Shown: one piece after another, positions 37,951-47,270 of the stretch
How the letters are laid out: every line of letters starts with the position of its first letter
Numbering within the stretch: position 1 is the first letter of the stretch
Assembly (NCBI RefSeq): GCF_017642925.1
Contig: NZ_JAEPOL010000013.1
Coordinates: forward strand, 62,001-126,000
Length of the DNA stretch: 64,000 nt
Source: Maricaulis sp.
GTDB taxonomy: Bacteria; Pseudomonadota; Alphaproteobacteria; Caulobacterales; Maricaulaceae
Direction: 5' to 3'
Notes under the pieces: generated by a model
The model's database searches: none
What the model was told of the DNA's origin: nothing
The model's input: the letters and a program-made list of their open reading frames with translations, nothing else
Translations under genes and position numbers: made by a program

Positions 37951-39606
37951 TTACAGCGGCAGCGACTTGGGCTTGAATGCCCGAAGCCAGAGAACCGCCA
38001 GCAGGCGGGAGAACACGAAGGCGGTGAAGACCGACGTCACAATGCCGACCCCCAGTGTCACGGCAAAGCCGCGTACCGGACCGGCCCCGAGCATGAACAG
38101 TACGGCCGCCGCAATGAAGGTGGTGATGTTGGCATCGAGGATCGCCGCCAGGGCCCGCTCATAGCCGGCCTGGATGGCATTGGCCGGTGTGCGCCCGTGC
38201 CGGCTCTCTTCGCGTATGCGCTCGAAGATCAGCACGTTGGCGTCGACCGCCATACCGATGGTCAGGATGATGCCGGCAATGCCCGGCAGGGTGAGCGTCA
38301 TGCCCAGCCCGGACAGGCCGCCCAGGATCAGCACCACATTGACCAGCAGGGCGAGCGTCGAGAAGACGCCGAAAATGCCATAGGCCGCCAGCATGAAGAC
38401 GATCACGGCCGCAAAGCCGATGACGATTGCCAGCGTTCCGCTTTCGATCTGGTCGCGGCCGAGGCTGGCGCTGACGGTGCGCTGTTCCACAGGCGTGAGC
38501 GTGGCCGGCAGGGCGCCGGCATTGAGCAGGATGACCAGCTGCGATGCCGTCTCGTAGGTATAGCCGCCACCGATGACACCGGAACCGCCAAGGATCGGCT
38601 CATTGATCCGCGGCGCGGTGATGATCTCGTTGTCCAGCACAATGGCGAACTGGCGGCCGCGATTGTTGCGGGTCACATCACCGAAGATCAGCGCGCCCTG
38701 CGTATCCAGCCGGAAGCCGACCACCGGACCGACATAGCTGGGATGCTGCGTGACGTTCGACTGGGTGAGGTTCTCACCAGTCAGCAGCTGTCGTGTCTCC
38801 ACCGCGAGATACTGCACCGGCTGGGTATTGGCGACCGGATAGATCGTCCGTCCCGGCGGCGTGCGCGCCTGGCCGTTCGGTCCCGGATTGATGGTGTTGT
38901 CGACCAGGTGGAAGCTCAACGCAGCCTGCGTCCCCACCAGATCGATGATTTCCTGCGGATCGTCGGCGCCGGGCACCTGGACCATGACGCGATCGGCGCC
39001 GGAGCGGGCGATCGTCGGGTCCGTCGTGCCCAGACCGTCGAGACGACGGCGGATCACCGTGATCGACTGGCTCAGCGTGCGCTGGCGGATCGCGGTGAAC
39101 TGCTCGTCCGTCACGGAAATGCGGATCGCGCTGGGATCCTCGCCATCGCGCTGCATGTCGTACATCTGCGCCAGGCCGGGCTGACCCAGTTCGGTGGTCA
39201 CCGGGCCGTTGAGCTCGCGCAGACGCTCGAACGCCTCGTCACGCTGTTCCTCGCGGATCATCAGGACGACGACTTCCTCGCCCACCACCGCGACGGAGCG
39301 CGGCAGGAGCGGCGGATCGTTGCGAAGCGTCTGGCGGACATCGGCTGCCAGGCTTTCCAGCTGGGCCGTGCGCACCTCGTTCATGTCGACTTCGAAGACG
39401 ATGTAGGAACCGCCCTGAAGGTCGAGACCGAGATTGATGGTGCTGCTGGGGATGTAGCGCCAGATCCCGCGCGGTTCGCGACTGCCGTCCGCCTCGTTGA
39501 TCTGGTAGCGCACCGTTTCGGGCACCAGGTTCGGCAGGGTGTAGAGCGCCCCGGCCAGAACCACGAGAAGAATGGTGAGGAGTTTCCAGCGCCCGAAATG
39601 CAGCAT
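37951..39606 (-). CDS. secD: Protein translocase subunit SecD
   Basis: A 551-residue partner of SecF. The first helix is followed by the large periplasmic P1 region starting INLGLDLQGGSYIVFEVD, the conserved D1 motif. The C-terminal six-helix bundle contains GMAVDANVLIFERIREE. It is the middle gene of yajC-secD-secF, with 34 nt after yajC and 11 nt before secF, so the three are co-transcribed. Confidence 0.97.
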   Translation of the reverse strand: MLHFGRWKLLTILLVVLAGALYTLPNLVPETVRYQINEADGSREPRGIWRYIPSSTINLGLDLQGGSYIVFEVDMNEVRTAQLESLAADVRQTLRNDPPLLPRSVAVVGEEVVVLMIREEQRDEAFERLRELNGPVTTELGQPGLAQMYDMQRDGEDPSAIRISVTDEQFTAIRQRTLSQSITVIRRRLDGLGTTDPTIARSGADRVMVQVPGADDPQEIIDLVGTQAALSFHLVDNTINPGPNGQARTPPGRTIYPVANTQPVQYLAVETRQLLTGENLTQSNVTQHPSYVGPVVGFRLDTQGALIFGDVTRNNRGRQFAIVLDNEIITAPRINEPILGGSGVIGGGYTYETASQLVILLNAGALPATLTPVEQRTVSASLGRDQIESGTLAIVIGFAAVIVFMLAAYGIFGVFSTLALLVNVVLILGGLSGLGMTLTLPGIAGIILTIGMAVDANVLIFERIREESRHGRTPANAIQAGYERALAAILDANITTFIAAAVLFMLGAGPVRGFAVTLGVGIVTSVFTAFVFSRLLAVLWLRAFKPKSLPL

Positions 39607-39640
39607 GACGCGCGGCCTTTTCAGCTAGACGGTCTGAAGA

Positions 39641-39943
39641 TCAGTCGGACTTGGCGTCGTTGGCCGGCTTCGGCTCGGGACGTCCGCGCACCGTGGCGAT
39701 GGTCTGGCGAACGACGCGCACCTTCACGCCTTCGGACAGCTCGATCGTGACTTCCTCGTCGGCGACCTTGGCGATCTTGCCGATCAGGCCGCCCTGGGTG
39801 ATGACCTCGTCACCACGCTTGAGGCCTTCCACCATTTCCCGGTGTTCCTTGGCGCGCTTTTGCTGCGGGCGGATGAGAAGGAAATAGAACACCAGGCCCA
39901 TGAGGATGAGCATGGGGATCGGAGAGGCGAGAAAGGCTTCCAT
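39641..39943 (-). CDS. yajC: Preprotein translocase auxiliary subunit YajC
   Basis: A 100-residue protein with one membrane helix (about 10-28) followed by RPQQKRAKEHREMVEGLKRGDEVITQGG, the YajC signature. It associates with SecDF in the holotranslocon. First gene of the yajC-secD-secF operon. Confidence 0.95.
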   Translation of the reverse strand: MEAFLASPIPMLILMGLVFYFLLIRPQQKRAKEHREMVEGLKRGDEVITQGGLIGKIAKVADEEVTIELSEGVKVRVVRQTIATVRGRPEPKPANDAKSD

Positions 39944-40079
39944 GATAACGCAAAGACCCCGGATGGCTGGGCGACGGGGACCGGCTGGACCACCCGCGCC
40001 AGGAAAAGATTAGCGCGGGACTATATCGGTGCAGGGCTGTGTTGCAACAAGGCCTGACTGTAACCGGCCTGTCCGGCGG

Positions 40080-41006
40080 TCATCGCAGGTAGTTCATCGG
40101 GTCCACGGGATTGACGCCGTTGCGGATCTCGAAATGCACCTGCGGCCTGTCGACCGAGCCGGTCGAACCGGCTTCGGCGATGACCTGCCCCTGGCTGACC
40201 TGGTCGCCCTCGCTGACAAGCAGCCGGGAATTATGGGCGTAGGCTGTGACAAAACCGCCCGTATGACGCACCAGCACGAGCTGACCATAGCCGGCCAGCT
40301 CACTGCCGGCATAGACGACCTGGCCTGCGGCGGCAGCACGGACGCTTTCGCCGGCACGCGCAGCGATATTGATGCCGTCATTGCGGCCACCATCGGGCTT
40401 GTTGCCAAAGCTGGAAAGGACCGATCCGCGCACGGGCCAGTCGAACCGGGGCGTGCCGGAGGTGGCCGGCGGGCGGCGCTGCTCGGGCGGCGGCGACGCC
40501 GCGGTCGAGCGGGAACTGGCCGACGGATCGCGGCTGGCCAGATTGACCACCGTCGCCCCCTGCGGCAGCCGGATCTGCTGGCCGACTTCCAGATTGTAGG
40601 GCGCAGAAATACCGTTGTGGGCGGCCAGCTGCTGGAACGGAATGCCATAGCGCAGGCCGATCCGGTAGAGGTTCTCGCCACGCTGCACGACATGCATCAG
40701 CGGCCGCGGCATCGACAGGACCTGCCCGACATTCAGCGTGTAGGGCCGGTAGAGACTGTTGGCTGCCGCCAGCTCCTCCATCGGCACGCTGCACATCACC
40801 GCAATCTCGGACAGGGTGTCACCACGCTGCACCGTGTAAGCGCTGCCGCAATCGCGCGGCGTCACCCGTGCCGGCGGCGTGGGGCGCGTGTTGGCACTGG
40901 TAGGATAGCGGTTCTCGACGCGTGCCGGTTCGCGCGGCGTTGTCGCGCAGGCGGCAAGCCCCGCGCACAGGGCCGCAATCAGGCAAGTCATTGTCGAAAG
41001 ACGCAT
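40080..41006 (-). CDS. LysM-LysM-M23 lipoprotein with a degenerate peptidase site (NlpD/EnvC-like)
   Basis: A 308-residue protein with a lipobox (AGLAAC) and two LysM modules (YTVQRGDTLSEIA and HVVQRGENLYRIG) that bind peptidoglycan. The C-terminal LytM domain has NDGINIAA where active M23 enzymes have HxxxD, so the first zinc ligand is lost, as in the amidase activators NlpD and EnvC. It probably activates a cell-wall amidase during division. ATG 41006 opens the signal peptide. The gap of about 195 nt to pcm holds no gene. Confidence 0.87.
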   Translation of the reverse strand: MRLSTMTCLIAALCAGLAACATTPREPARVENRYPTSANTRPTPPARVTPRDCGSAYTVQRGDTLSEIAVMCSVPMEELAAANSLYRPYTLNVGQVLSMPRPLMHVVQRGENLYRIGLRYGIPFQQLAAHNGISAPYNLEVGQQIRLPQGATVVNLASRDPSASSRSTAASPPPEQRRPPATSGTPRFDWPVRGSVLSSFGNKPDGGRNDGINIAARAGESVRAAAAGQVVYAGSELAGYGQLVLVRHTGGFVTAYAHNSRLLVSEGDQVSQGQVIAEAGSTGSVDRPQVHFEIRNGVNPVDPMNYLR

Positions 41007-41201
41007 CGCGAGAATCCAGCTCCTGAATCGAACCGCGCCATCAATCCATGACAACGCTTAACCGCCAGTTATCCAAGGCTTCGGTTCAACCCCTGACGGC
41101 AACTATTATGGACGCCCCATCGCGAGCGTCCAGACTTGCCTGACAATGCGGCGGAAAATGGGGCGAAAAAGCGGGTACGACTGTGATCGGCACGTCACAG
41201 A

Positions 41202-41843
41202 TCAGAGCGCCCTCGCCTCGCCCTTCACAAGCGGCACGAAACGCACATCCATCAGATCCGTTTCGACGATATTATCGCCCTCGCGCACATAGCGCACCAG
41301 CACCTGTTTGATGTCCCGATCGACCGGTGCCACCGCGATACCGCCATCCTTGAGCTGCTCGAGAATCGCGTCCGGACGCTGCGGCGCGGATGCCGTCAGG
41401 ATGATGCGATCGAACGGTGCCTGCTCCGGCCAGCCCTGCGTACCGTCGCCGATCCGGGTGACGATATTGGTCAGCCGCAAGGCCTCGAACCGCGCCTCGG
41501 CCTCGCGCGACAGCGTGCGATAGCGTTCGACCGTGTAGACCCGCCGCGCCAGCCGGGCGAGCACGGCCGCCTGGTAGCCCGACCCCGTCCCGATCTCCAG
41601 CACCTTGCAGCGATCGTCCAGCTTCAGGGCCTGCGTCATCAGGGCGACGATCAGCGGTTGGGAGATGGTCTGGCCGCAGTCGATCGGCAGCGCCCGGTCG
41701 TCATAGGCCTGGTCGCCGAACCGGTCGGGCACGAAGAGATGGCGGGGCGTGCGCTCGAGCGCGCCCATCACCTTCGCGTCGGTCACACCACCGCCACGCA
41801 GGCTCATGACCAGCTGGATCATGCGCGGATCGGGCAGGTTCAT
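41202..41843 (-). CDS. pcm: Protein-L-isoaspartate O-methyltransferase
   Basis: Pcm methylates L-isoaspartyl residues with S-adenosylmethionine to start repair of aged proteins. The 213-residue product has HLFVPDRFGDQAYDDRALPI, CGQTISQP and the SAM loop VLEIGTGSGYQAAVLARL. The start at 41843 has AAGGGA upstream; the longer frame lacks one. It follows surE by 41 nt, the standard surE-pcm stationary-phase survival pair. Confidence 0.95.
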   Translation of the reverse strand: MNLPDPRMIQLVMSLRGGGVTDAKVMGALERTPRHLFVPDRFGDQAYDDRALPIDCGQTISQPLIVALMTQALKLDDRCKVLEIGTGSGYQAAVLARLARRVYTVERYRTLSREAEARFEALRLTNIVTRIGDGTQGWPEQAPFDRIILTASAPQRPDAILEQLKDGGIAVAPVDRDIKQVLVRYVREGDNIVETDLMDVRFVPLVKGEARAL

Positions 41844-41884
41844 CGGATCGTCCCTTCGATGCCGTGCGGTTGCGCGCAAGCGGC

Positions 41885-42679
41885 TCAGCTCTTCGGCGGA
41901 ACCCCGCCGAGCATCCGCTTCAGATTGCCCAGAGTTTCGCCGTGCGTGAGGTCCATGTGAAGGGGGGTGACGGAAATCTTGCCGTCATAGACTGCCTTCA
42001 GGTCCACGCCTTCCGGCGGATTGGACAGGATACCCTTGAAGGCAAGCCAGTAGTAATCCATGCCGCGCGGGTCGGTGCGGTGCTCGGCGTGCAGGATGTG
42101 CTGATCGCGGCGGCCCTGGCGGGTCACCTCGACCTCGGTCACATCCTCCGGCTTGCGGTCGGGGAAGTTGATATTGATCAGCACGTCCTCGGGCCATTTC
42201 AGATCGAACAGACGGCGCAGGATCGGCGCACCGTAGAGTTCAGCCGTCTCCCACTCGATCGGATCGCCCTTCTTGAAGCCATAGGCCTGCGACAGCGCGA
42301 CCGAGGGGATGCCCAGCTGCATGCCCTGCATCGCACCGGCGACCGTGCCCGAAAAGGTCACGTCCTCGGCGATGTTCTGGCCGCGATTGACGCCGGACAG
42401 CACCAGATCCGGCTTCTTGCCCGGGATGATGTCCTGCACGCCCATCAGCACGCAGTCGGTCGGCGTACCGGAGACGGAGAAACGCCGCTCGTCATACTGG
42501 CGCACGCGCAGCGGCGAATGCAGGGTCAGCGAGCGCCCGGCACCGGACTGTTCCTCGGCCGGCGCCACAATCCACACATCGTCCGACAGATCCCGCGCGA
42601 TCTTCTCCAGCACTTTGAGCCCGTGGGCCCGGATGCCGTCATCATTGGTGAGCAGAATACGCGGATTGTCAGGGATCAT
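41885..42679 (-). CDS. surE: 5'/3'-nucleotidase SurE
   Basis: SurE is a divalent-metal nucleotidase and polyphosphatase. The 264-residue product has [15 protein letters not shown] (metal-binding Asp-Asp), [15 protein letters not shown], and [22 protein letters not shown], all diagnostic. It is the first gene of the surE-pcm pair and divergent from the antitoxin gene, 158 nt away. Confidence 0.96.
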   Translation of the reverse strand: MIPDNPRILLTNDDGIRAHGLKVLEKIARDLSDDVWIVAPAEEQSGAGRSLTLHSPLRVRQYDERRFSVSGTPTDCVLMGVQDIIPGKKPDLVLSGVNRGQNIAEDVTFSGTVAGAMQGMQLGIPSVALSQAYGFKKGDPIEWETAELYGAPILRRLFDLKWPEDVLININFPDRKPEDVTEVEVTRQGRRDQHILHAEHRTDPRGMDYYWLAFKGILSNPPEGVDLKAVYDGKISVTPLHMDLTHGETLGNLKRMLGGVPPKS

Positions 42680-42785
42680 GGGCTGGGCGTCCTTCGGCTT
42701 TCTTTCGGTCGCTTCTAGGGGGTTCCCGGCAAGGCGGCAATCAATGCATCAGTTTCGCGATCACATTCCCGCCAGACGGAACGTT

Positions 42786-42806
42786 TCACGAACGCATATT
42801 TCGTGA
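42786..42806. promoter_or_regulatory. Palindromic operator of the antitoxin-toxin unit
   Basis: TCACGAA (42786-42792) and TTCGTGA (42800-42806) form a perfect 7-bp inverted repeat with a 7-nt spacer, 31 nt before the antitoxin start. Toxin-antitoxin operons are typically autorepressed through such sites. Confidence 0.6.
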
Positions 42807-42837
42807 TATCACAGGCAAAGATATTCAGGAGTCGATC

Positions 42838-43065
42838 ATGGGCCAGCCCCGCGAACATTTTTCCGCCGATCTCGACGCCGCCCAGCTCGCCGAGCTGAAA
42901 GCGCTCGCCGAAGCGGAAGGGCGCGAGCTCCGGGTGCTGGTCGATGAGGCGATTGCCGGGCTGCTGGCCCAGAAGCGCGCGCCGGAAGCTCAGCCCGGCG
43001 TTGCGGAGCTGCTGGACCAGTCGATACTGAAATACGACAAGCTCTACCGGAAGCTTGCCGAGTGA
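42838..43065 (+). CDS. Antitoxin of a Doc-type toxin-antitoxin pair
   Basis: A 75-residue charged protein with an N-terminal part resembling a small DNA-binding dimer (LAELKALAEAEGRELRVLVDEA). Its C-terminal helix LDQSILKYDKLYRKLAE is of the kind that covers the Fic-fold active site in Doc systems. An AGGAG-type site precedes the ATG. Its stop overlaps the toxin GTG start (GTGA), the classic coupled arrangement. The identification rests largely on that context. Confidence 0.7.
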   Translation: MGQPREHFSADLDAAQLAELKALAEAEGRELRVLVDEAIAGLLAQKRAPEAQPGVAELLDQSILKYDKLYRKLAE

Positions 43066-43428
43066 CCCGCACCTATTTGACGAAACAGAGTGTCCTGTTC
43101 ATTCACAGGCGTCAGATCGAGATGTTTGGCGGCAGCGACGGCCTCCGGGACGAAGCGGGGCTTGAGTCGCCCACAGACGGGCTACTACGTCGACTTGATC
43201 GCGGAGGCCGCCGCGCTGTGGGAGAGCCTTTCGCAGAATCATCCCTTTATCGACGGGAACAAGCGAACAGCTTTCTCGTCCGTCGACATCTTCCTCAGTC
43301 TGAATGGTCTGGAGATCACGGTTTCCGTCGACGAGTCTATCGACTTCATCCTCGGTCTCTACGACACTGGGGAGTTCCGCTTCGAGAAGCTAGAGCCCTG
43401 GCTGCGGGCGCATACCGCAACGCGCTAA
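43062..43428 (+). pseudogene. Doc/Fic-family toxin inactivated by a short internal deletion
   Basis: The GTG-started frame encodes the Doc N-terminus (LTKQSVLFIHRRQIEMFGGSDGLRDEAGLES) up to 43169. The expected continuation through the Fic motif HPFIDGNKR to the C-terminus EPWLRAHTATR is in the next frame, from about 43170 to 43428. Compared with the family's LLESALARPQ, about 11 nt coding for ALAR are missing at the junction, which causes the shift. The catalytic motif itself is intact. The toxin is therefore probably dead, unless frameshifting restores it, while the antitoxin and operator remain. Confidence 0.75.
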
Positions 43429-43433
43429 ATCAT

Positions 43434-43462
43434 GGGGACGTGTACCTGCGGTACGCGTCCCC
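43434..43462. repeat. REP-like hairpin
   Basis: ggggacgtgtacc (43434-43446) and ggtacgcgtcccc (43450-43462) form a near-perfect 13-bp stem with a 3-nt loop, starting 6 nt after the broken toxin. The sequence resembles REP elements mobilised by REP-associated transposases; none is encoded in the window. Confidence 0.6.
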
Positions 43463-43485
43463 GGAAGACTTCCCTGTCCCCCTTT

Positions 43486-43530
43486 CCTCCCCAACGTGAG
43501 TTGGGAAGGTGGATCGCCGCAATGCGGCGA
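43486..43530. repeat. Second palindromic intergenic element before serS
   Basis: cctccccaac/gttgggaagg (43486-43495, 43500-43509; one mismatch) is followed by the perfect palindrome TCGCCGC-aat-GCGGCGA (43514-43530). Together with the hairpin to its left it fills most of the 222-nt gap between the toxin remnant and serS. Nothing else coding is seen. Confidence 0.5.
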
Positions 43531-43649
43531 GACGGAGGGGCCGCTGGAGCGAAGCGCAGGCGGAATGTCTAATCAGGCTCGGCCGCGCCCCGTTCAACCC
43601 GATGCTCCGCATCGCCCGACTTCCCCACGTGCCGCGGGGAAGAAAACGA

Positions 43650-44924
43650 TCAGCCGATCCGTTCCACTCCGCCCATATACGGACGCAGAACGTCCGGCAC
43701 GGTGATCGAACCGTCGGCGTTCTGGTAATTCTCCATCACCGCCAGCAGGGCGCGGCCCGTCGCCACGCCGGAACCGTTCAGCGTGTGCAGGAAGAGCGGA
43801 CGCTTTTCGCCCTCCTTGCGGAAGCGGGCATTCATGCGTCGTGCCTGGAAGTCGCCGCAGTTCGAGCAGGACGAGATTTCGCGATAGTTCCTCTGGCTCG
43901 GCACCCAGACTTCCAGGTCATAGGTGCGCTTGGCCGAGAAGCCCATATCGCCCGAACACAGCAGCATCACGCGGTAGGGCAGGCCCAGCAGCTGCAGCAC
44001 CTTTTCCGCACAGCCGGTCATGCGCTCCAGCTCGCCCGCACTTTCGTCGGGCGTCGCGATCGCCACCATTTCCACCTTGTGGAACTGGTGCATGCGGATC
44101 ATGCCGCGCGTGTCGCGGCCGGCCGAACCGGCCTCGGCCCTGAAGCACGGCGTATGTGCTGTCATGCGCATCGGCAGCGCACTTTCCGAATGGATCGCCT
44201 CGCGCGCCAGATTGGTCAGCGGCACTTCAGCCGTCGGGATCAGCCAACGATGGTCGGTCGTGCGGAAGAGATCGTCGGCGAATTTGGGCAATTGCCCCGT
44301 GCCGAACATCGCCTCGTCGCGCACCATGTAGGGCGGCGAGACTTCCAGATAGCCATGCTCGGACGTGTGCAGATCGAGCATGAATTGCGCGAGTGCACGC
44401 TCCAGGCGCGCCAGCGGGCCCTTGAGCGCCACGAAACGCGCACCCGACAGGGCGGCGGCACCCTCGAAATCCATCTGGCCGAGCCCCTCGCCCAGATCAA
44501 CGTGATCCTTCGGCTCGAAATCGAATTCGCGCGGTGTGCCCCAGCGGCGCTGTTCGACATTGCCGGCCTCGTCTTCGCCGGCCGGCACGCCCTCTTCGGG
44601 CAGATTGGGCAGCGCAGCGAGATGCTGGCTCAGCGTCTCGTCGAAATGGCGCGCCTGCTGACCGGCTTCTTCCAGCACGATCTTGAGGCGGTCGACTTCG
44701 CTGCGCAGACGGTTGAATTCGTCCTCATCGCCCGAGGCCTTCGCCTTGCCGATCTGCTTGGACAGTGCATTGCGCTCAGTCTCGGCTTCCTGCTGCCTGG
44801 TCAGGGCTTCGCGGCGCTGTGTGTCCAGGGCGACCAGCTGGGAGGATTGCGGTTCCAGGCCGCGCAGGGCGAGGCCCTGGTCGAAAGCTTCGGGATTGTC
44901 GCGAACGAGCTTGATATCGTGCAT
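43650..44924 (-). CDS. serS: Seryl-tRNA synthetase
   Basis: SerRS charges tRNA-Ser. The 424-residue product has the N-terminal coiled-coil arm (about 30-105), then the class II core: motif 2 with [28 protein letters not shown], and motif 3 with [18 protein letters not shown]. Length and start match the family. It is the last gene downstream of tatC on this strand. Confidence 0.97.
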   Translation of the reverse strand: MHDIKLVRDNPEAFDQGLALRGLEPQSSQLVALDTQRREALTRQQEAETERNALSKQIGKAKASGDEDEFNRLRSEVDRLKIVLEEAGQQARHFDETLSQHLAALPNLPEEGVPAGEDEAGNVEQRRWGTPREFDFEPKDHVDLGEGLGQMDFEGAAALSGARFVALKGPLARLERALAQFMLDLHTSEHGYLEVSPPYMVRDEAMFGTGQLPKFADDLFRTTDHRWLIPTAEVPLTNLAREAIHSESALPMRMTAHTPCFRAEAGSAGRDTRGMIRMHQFHKVEMVAIATPDESAGELERMTGCAEKVLQLLGLPYRVMLLCSGDMGFSAKRTYDLEVWVPSQRNYREISSCSNCGDFQARRMNARFRKEGEKRPLFLHTLNGSGVATGRALLAVMENYQNADGSITVPDVLRPYMGGVERIG

Positions 44925-44993
44925 GGCTGGAACCGTTGTCTGGAACAGGTGAAAACGCGGCTATAGCCGCGCCCGGGCGCGGCGTAAACCGGA

Positions 44994-45812
44994 TCAGGAG
45001 GCAGAGGCGTCTTCGTCCTCGCCGTGCTCTTTCGGTTCCATCAGGTGCATCGCCCCGATCGACACGAAGTAGAGCAGCAGGAGTGCACCGCCGAGCATGA
45101 TCTGGCTGATCGGATCCGGCGGCGTCGCAAAGGCGGCGAAGAGCGCGATACCGACCACCGCGAAACGCCAGCCTTTCAGCAGGGTCTGTGCCCGCAGGAT
45201 GCCCGCCTTGGCCAGCAGCATCAGGAAAACCGGCATCTGGAAGGAAATCCCGAACACCAGCATGAGCGTGGTGATCAGGTTCATGTAATCGGACACGTTC
45301 AGCAGCAGCTCGATCCGTGTGCCCGCGAGCTCCGGCACCTGTTCCTGACCCAGCGAGAAGCGCATCACCATGGGCAGGACGAAATAGTAGACGAAGGCCA
45401 CACCGATGCCGAACAGCAGCGGCGACAGCGCCAGGAAAGGCGCGAAGGCGCCGCGCTCATTCTTGTAGAGGCCGGGCGCGACGAAGCCGTAGACCTGCCA
45501 GGCGATGACCGGGAAGATGACAATGATCGCGCCGACCAGCGAGAGCTTCAGGCGCACGAAGAAGAATTCCAGCGGCGCGAAGAAATTCGCCGTCAGGTTC
45601 AGCTCCTCCACCGGCACGCCCCGCACGGCCGCGGCAGCATCGCGATAGGGGATGAGCAGTAGCTGGTAGAGCTGGCTGGAGAAGATGAAACAGGTGATGA
45701 AGCCGACCGTCAGGCAGGCAATGATGATGATCAGCCGCGAGCGCAGTTCGATCAGGTGGTCGATCAGCGGTGCCCGGCTCGCCTCGACTTCATCGTCCTC
45801 GACATGACCCAT
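44994..45812 (-). CDS. tatC: Sec-independent protein translocase TatC
   Basis: TatC is the receptor for twin-arginine signal peptides. The 272-residue product has six membrane helices and the family motifs PLIDHLIELRSRL, FFAPLEFFFVRLKLSL and YKNERGAFAPF. It is third in tatA-tatB-tatC with a 5-nt gap after tatB. The kelch protein at 7.2 kb carries a predicted Tat signal and is a likely substrate. Confidence 0.97.
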   Translation of the reverse strand: MGHVEDDEVEASRAPLIDHLIELRSRLIIIIACLTVGFITCFIFSSQLYQLLLIPYRDAAAAVRGVPVEELNLTANFFAPLEFFFVRLKLSLVGAIIVIFPVIAWQVYGFVAPGLYKNERGAFAPFLALSPLLFGIGVAFVYYFVLPMVMRFSLGQEQVPELAGTRIELLLNVSDYMNLITTLMLVFGISFQMPVFLMLLAKAGILRAQTLLKGWRFAVVGIALFAAFATPPDPISQIMLGGALLLLYFVSIGAMHLMEPKEHGEDEDASAS

Positions 45813-45817
45813 GGCGG

Positions 45818-46177
45818 CTAACCGTCACCCCGTTCCGGCAGGCTGGCCGGCTTGTCCGACTGCGCCGCGGCGATCTTCTGCCGGCGCACCTCGTCGTCGC
45901 CGAAGCGCGCTTCATAGGCGACCTTGTCGACCTCGCCGCGGATTTCCTCGACCGGGTTGGACTTCTTCAGCGCCTCGATTTCCTTGCGCAGCTCGGCGAG
46001 CTCGGTCTCGCGGCCGATTTCCTCGAAGGAGTTCTGGAAGTCCTTCGCCATGGCGCGCATCTGGGCCATCATCTGGCCGACCTTGCGCATCATCACAGGC
46101 AGCTGTTGCGGCCCGACGACAACAAGCGCCAGCACCAGAACCACCAACAGTTCCGGCATGCCGATGCCGGGGCTCAT
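45818..46177 (-). CDS. tatB: Sec-independent protein translocase TatB
   Basis: A 119-residue protein: one N-terminal membrane helix (GMPELLVVLVLALVVVGP), an amphipathic helix, and a charged cytoplasmic tail. The Glu in the helix start and the GP hinge are conserved in TatB. It lies between tatA (3-nt gap) and tatC. Confidence 0.95.
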   Translation of the reverse strand: MSPGIGMPELLVVLVLALVVVGPQQLPVMMRKVGQMMAQMRAMAKDFQNSFEEIGRETELAELRKEIEALKKSNPVEEIRGEVDKVAYEARFGDDEVRRQKIAAAQSDKPASLPERGDG

Positions 46178-46180
46178 CGC

Positions 46181-46396
46181 CTAGCTCCCGGTCTTTTCGT
46201 CGTCGCGGGTTTCGCTGCCGATCGAGGACGCCTCGTTCGAGGCCGACTGACTGTCGTCCTCATCCTTGAGGCCCTTGCGGAAACTCGTGATACCCTTGGC
46301 GAAATCACCCATTACGGAAGCGATCTTACCGCGCCCGCCAAACAGCAGAACGGCGAGCAGGACGACCAGCAGGATTTGCCACATACCCGGAGCCAT
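46181..46396 (-). CDS. tatA: Sec-independent protein translocase TatA
   Basis: A 71-residue pore-forming Tat subunit: membrane helix [17 protein letters not shown], amphipathic helix [20 protein letters not shown], acidic tail. The start at 46396 has GGAGGGG at the right distance; the longer upstream frame adds a non-TatA sequence. First gene of tatABC, 67 nt after scpB. Confidence 0.95.
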   Translation of the reverse strand: MAPGMWQILLVVLLAVLLFGGRGKIASVMGDFAKGITSFRKGLKDEDDSQSASNEASSIGSETRDDEKTGS

Positions 46397-46463
46397 ATGC
46401 CCCTCCGACTTGAAGAACTCGTTCTGATCTACTGCGTTTGCTGCGCTGCGTCCAATCCCGGCA

Positions 46464-47270
46464 TCAGGCGGCGCCGTCCGGATCGTCGTCGCTTTCCATG
46501 AAGTCGACATGGAAGGCGTGAATTTCCTCGTCGTCCAGCGGATCCTCGATCAATTCGGGTTGTTCGACGCGTGAGGGATCGGGTACGGTGAAATCGGGCG
46601 GCAGGCGGGCATCGAGCAGGCCGGCGGCCTTCAGGTCGGCCATGCCGGGCAGGTCGCCGATCGTCGACAGCGAGAAATATTCAAGAAACTGCAAGGTGGT
46701 GCCGTAGGTGATCGGGCGGCCCGGCGTGCGGCGGCGGCCGCGCGGCCGGATCCAGCGCAGTTCGAACAGGAGGTCCAGCGTGCCCTTGGACACGGCAACA
46801 CCGCGGATCTCCTCGATCTCGGCCCGCGTCACCGGCTGGTGATAGGCGATAATGGACAGGGTCTCCAGGGCTGCCTGGGACAGTTTGCGCGGTTCCTGGC
46901 GGACTTCGGTGAGCACATCGGCAAGGTCGGGCGCCGTTTCGAAACGCCAGCGCCCGCCGACTTCCGTCAGCCGCACACCGCGCTCCTCGTATTCGGCAGC
47001 CAGCGTCGCCAGCAGGACCTGGATATTCGCCTCGAGCGGCAAACGTCCGATCAGGGTCTCCTCGTCCAGCGGCTCGTTGGCGGCGAACAGAAGGGCTTCG
47101 AGAATGCGCAGATTCTGGCGCTCGGTGTTCACCGCCAGATGTACGCCCAGCGCCTTGGACGCCTCGTCATCCGCCAGCACGGACGGCCCCTGCCGGTCCG
47201 CGCGTTCGCGCAGCGCCGCGATCGCATCGGAAATCGCGTCGCCGGTCTTGCCGTCTTCGTCGTCAGTCAT
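46464..47270 (-). CDS. scpB: Segregation and condensation protein B
   Basis: ScpB binds ScpA and the SMC ATPase to compact and segregate the chromosome. The 268-residue product has two winged-helix domains ([47 protein letters not shown]) and an acidic tail. The start at 47270 overlaps the scpA stop by 8 nt, and an upstream Met would intrude further into scpA. Confidence 0.95.
   Translation of the reverse strand: MTDDEDGKTGDAISDAIAALRERADRQGPSVLADDEASKALGVHLAVNTERQNLRILEALLFAANEPLDEETLIGRLPLEANIQVLLATLAAEYEERGVRLTEVGGRWRFETAPDLADVLTEVRQEPRKLSQAALETLSIIAYHQPVTRAEIEEIRGVAVSKGTLDLLFELRWIRPRGRRRTPGRPITYGTTLQFLEYFSLSTIGDLPGMADLKAAGLLDARLPPDFTVPDPSRVEQPELIEDPLDDEEIHAFHVDFMESDDDPDGAA

Noticed and set aside
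41021-41035. tRNA T-arm-like sequence (ggttcgattc on the minus strand)
   Set aside because: No acceptor stem, anticodon arm or CCA-proximal pairing could be built around it; it is only the leader of the LysM/M23 gene.
43509-44966. Plus-strand frame of about 485 codons opposite serS
   Set aside because: Antisense to a complete, well-supported serS; no recognisable domain.
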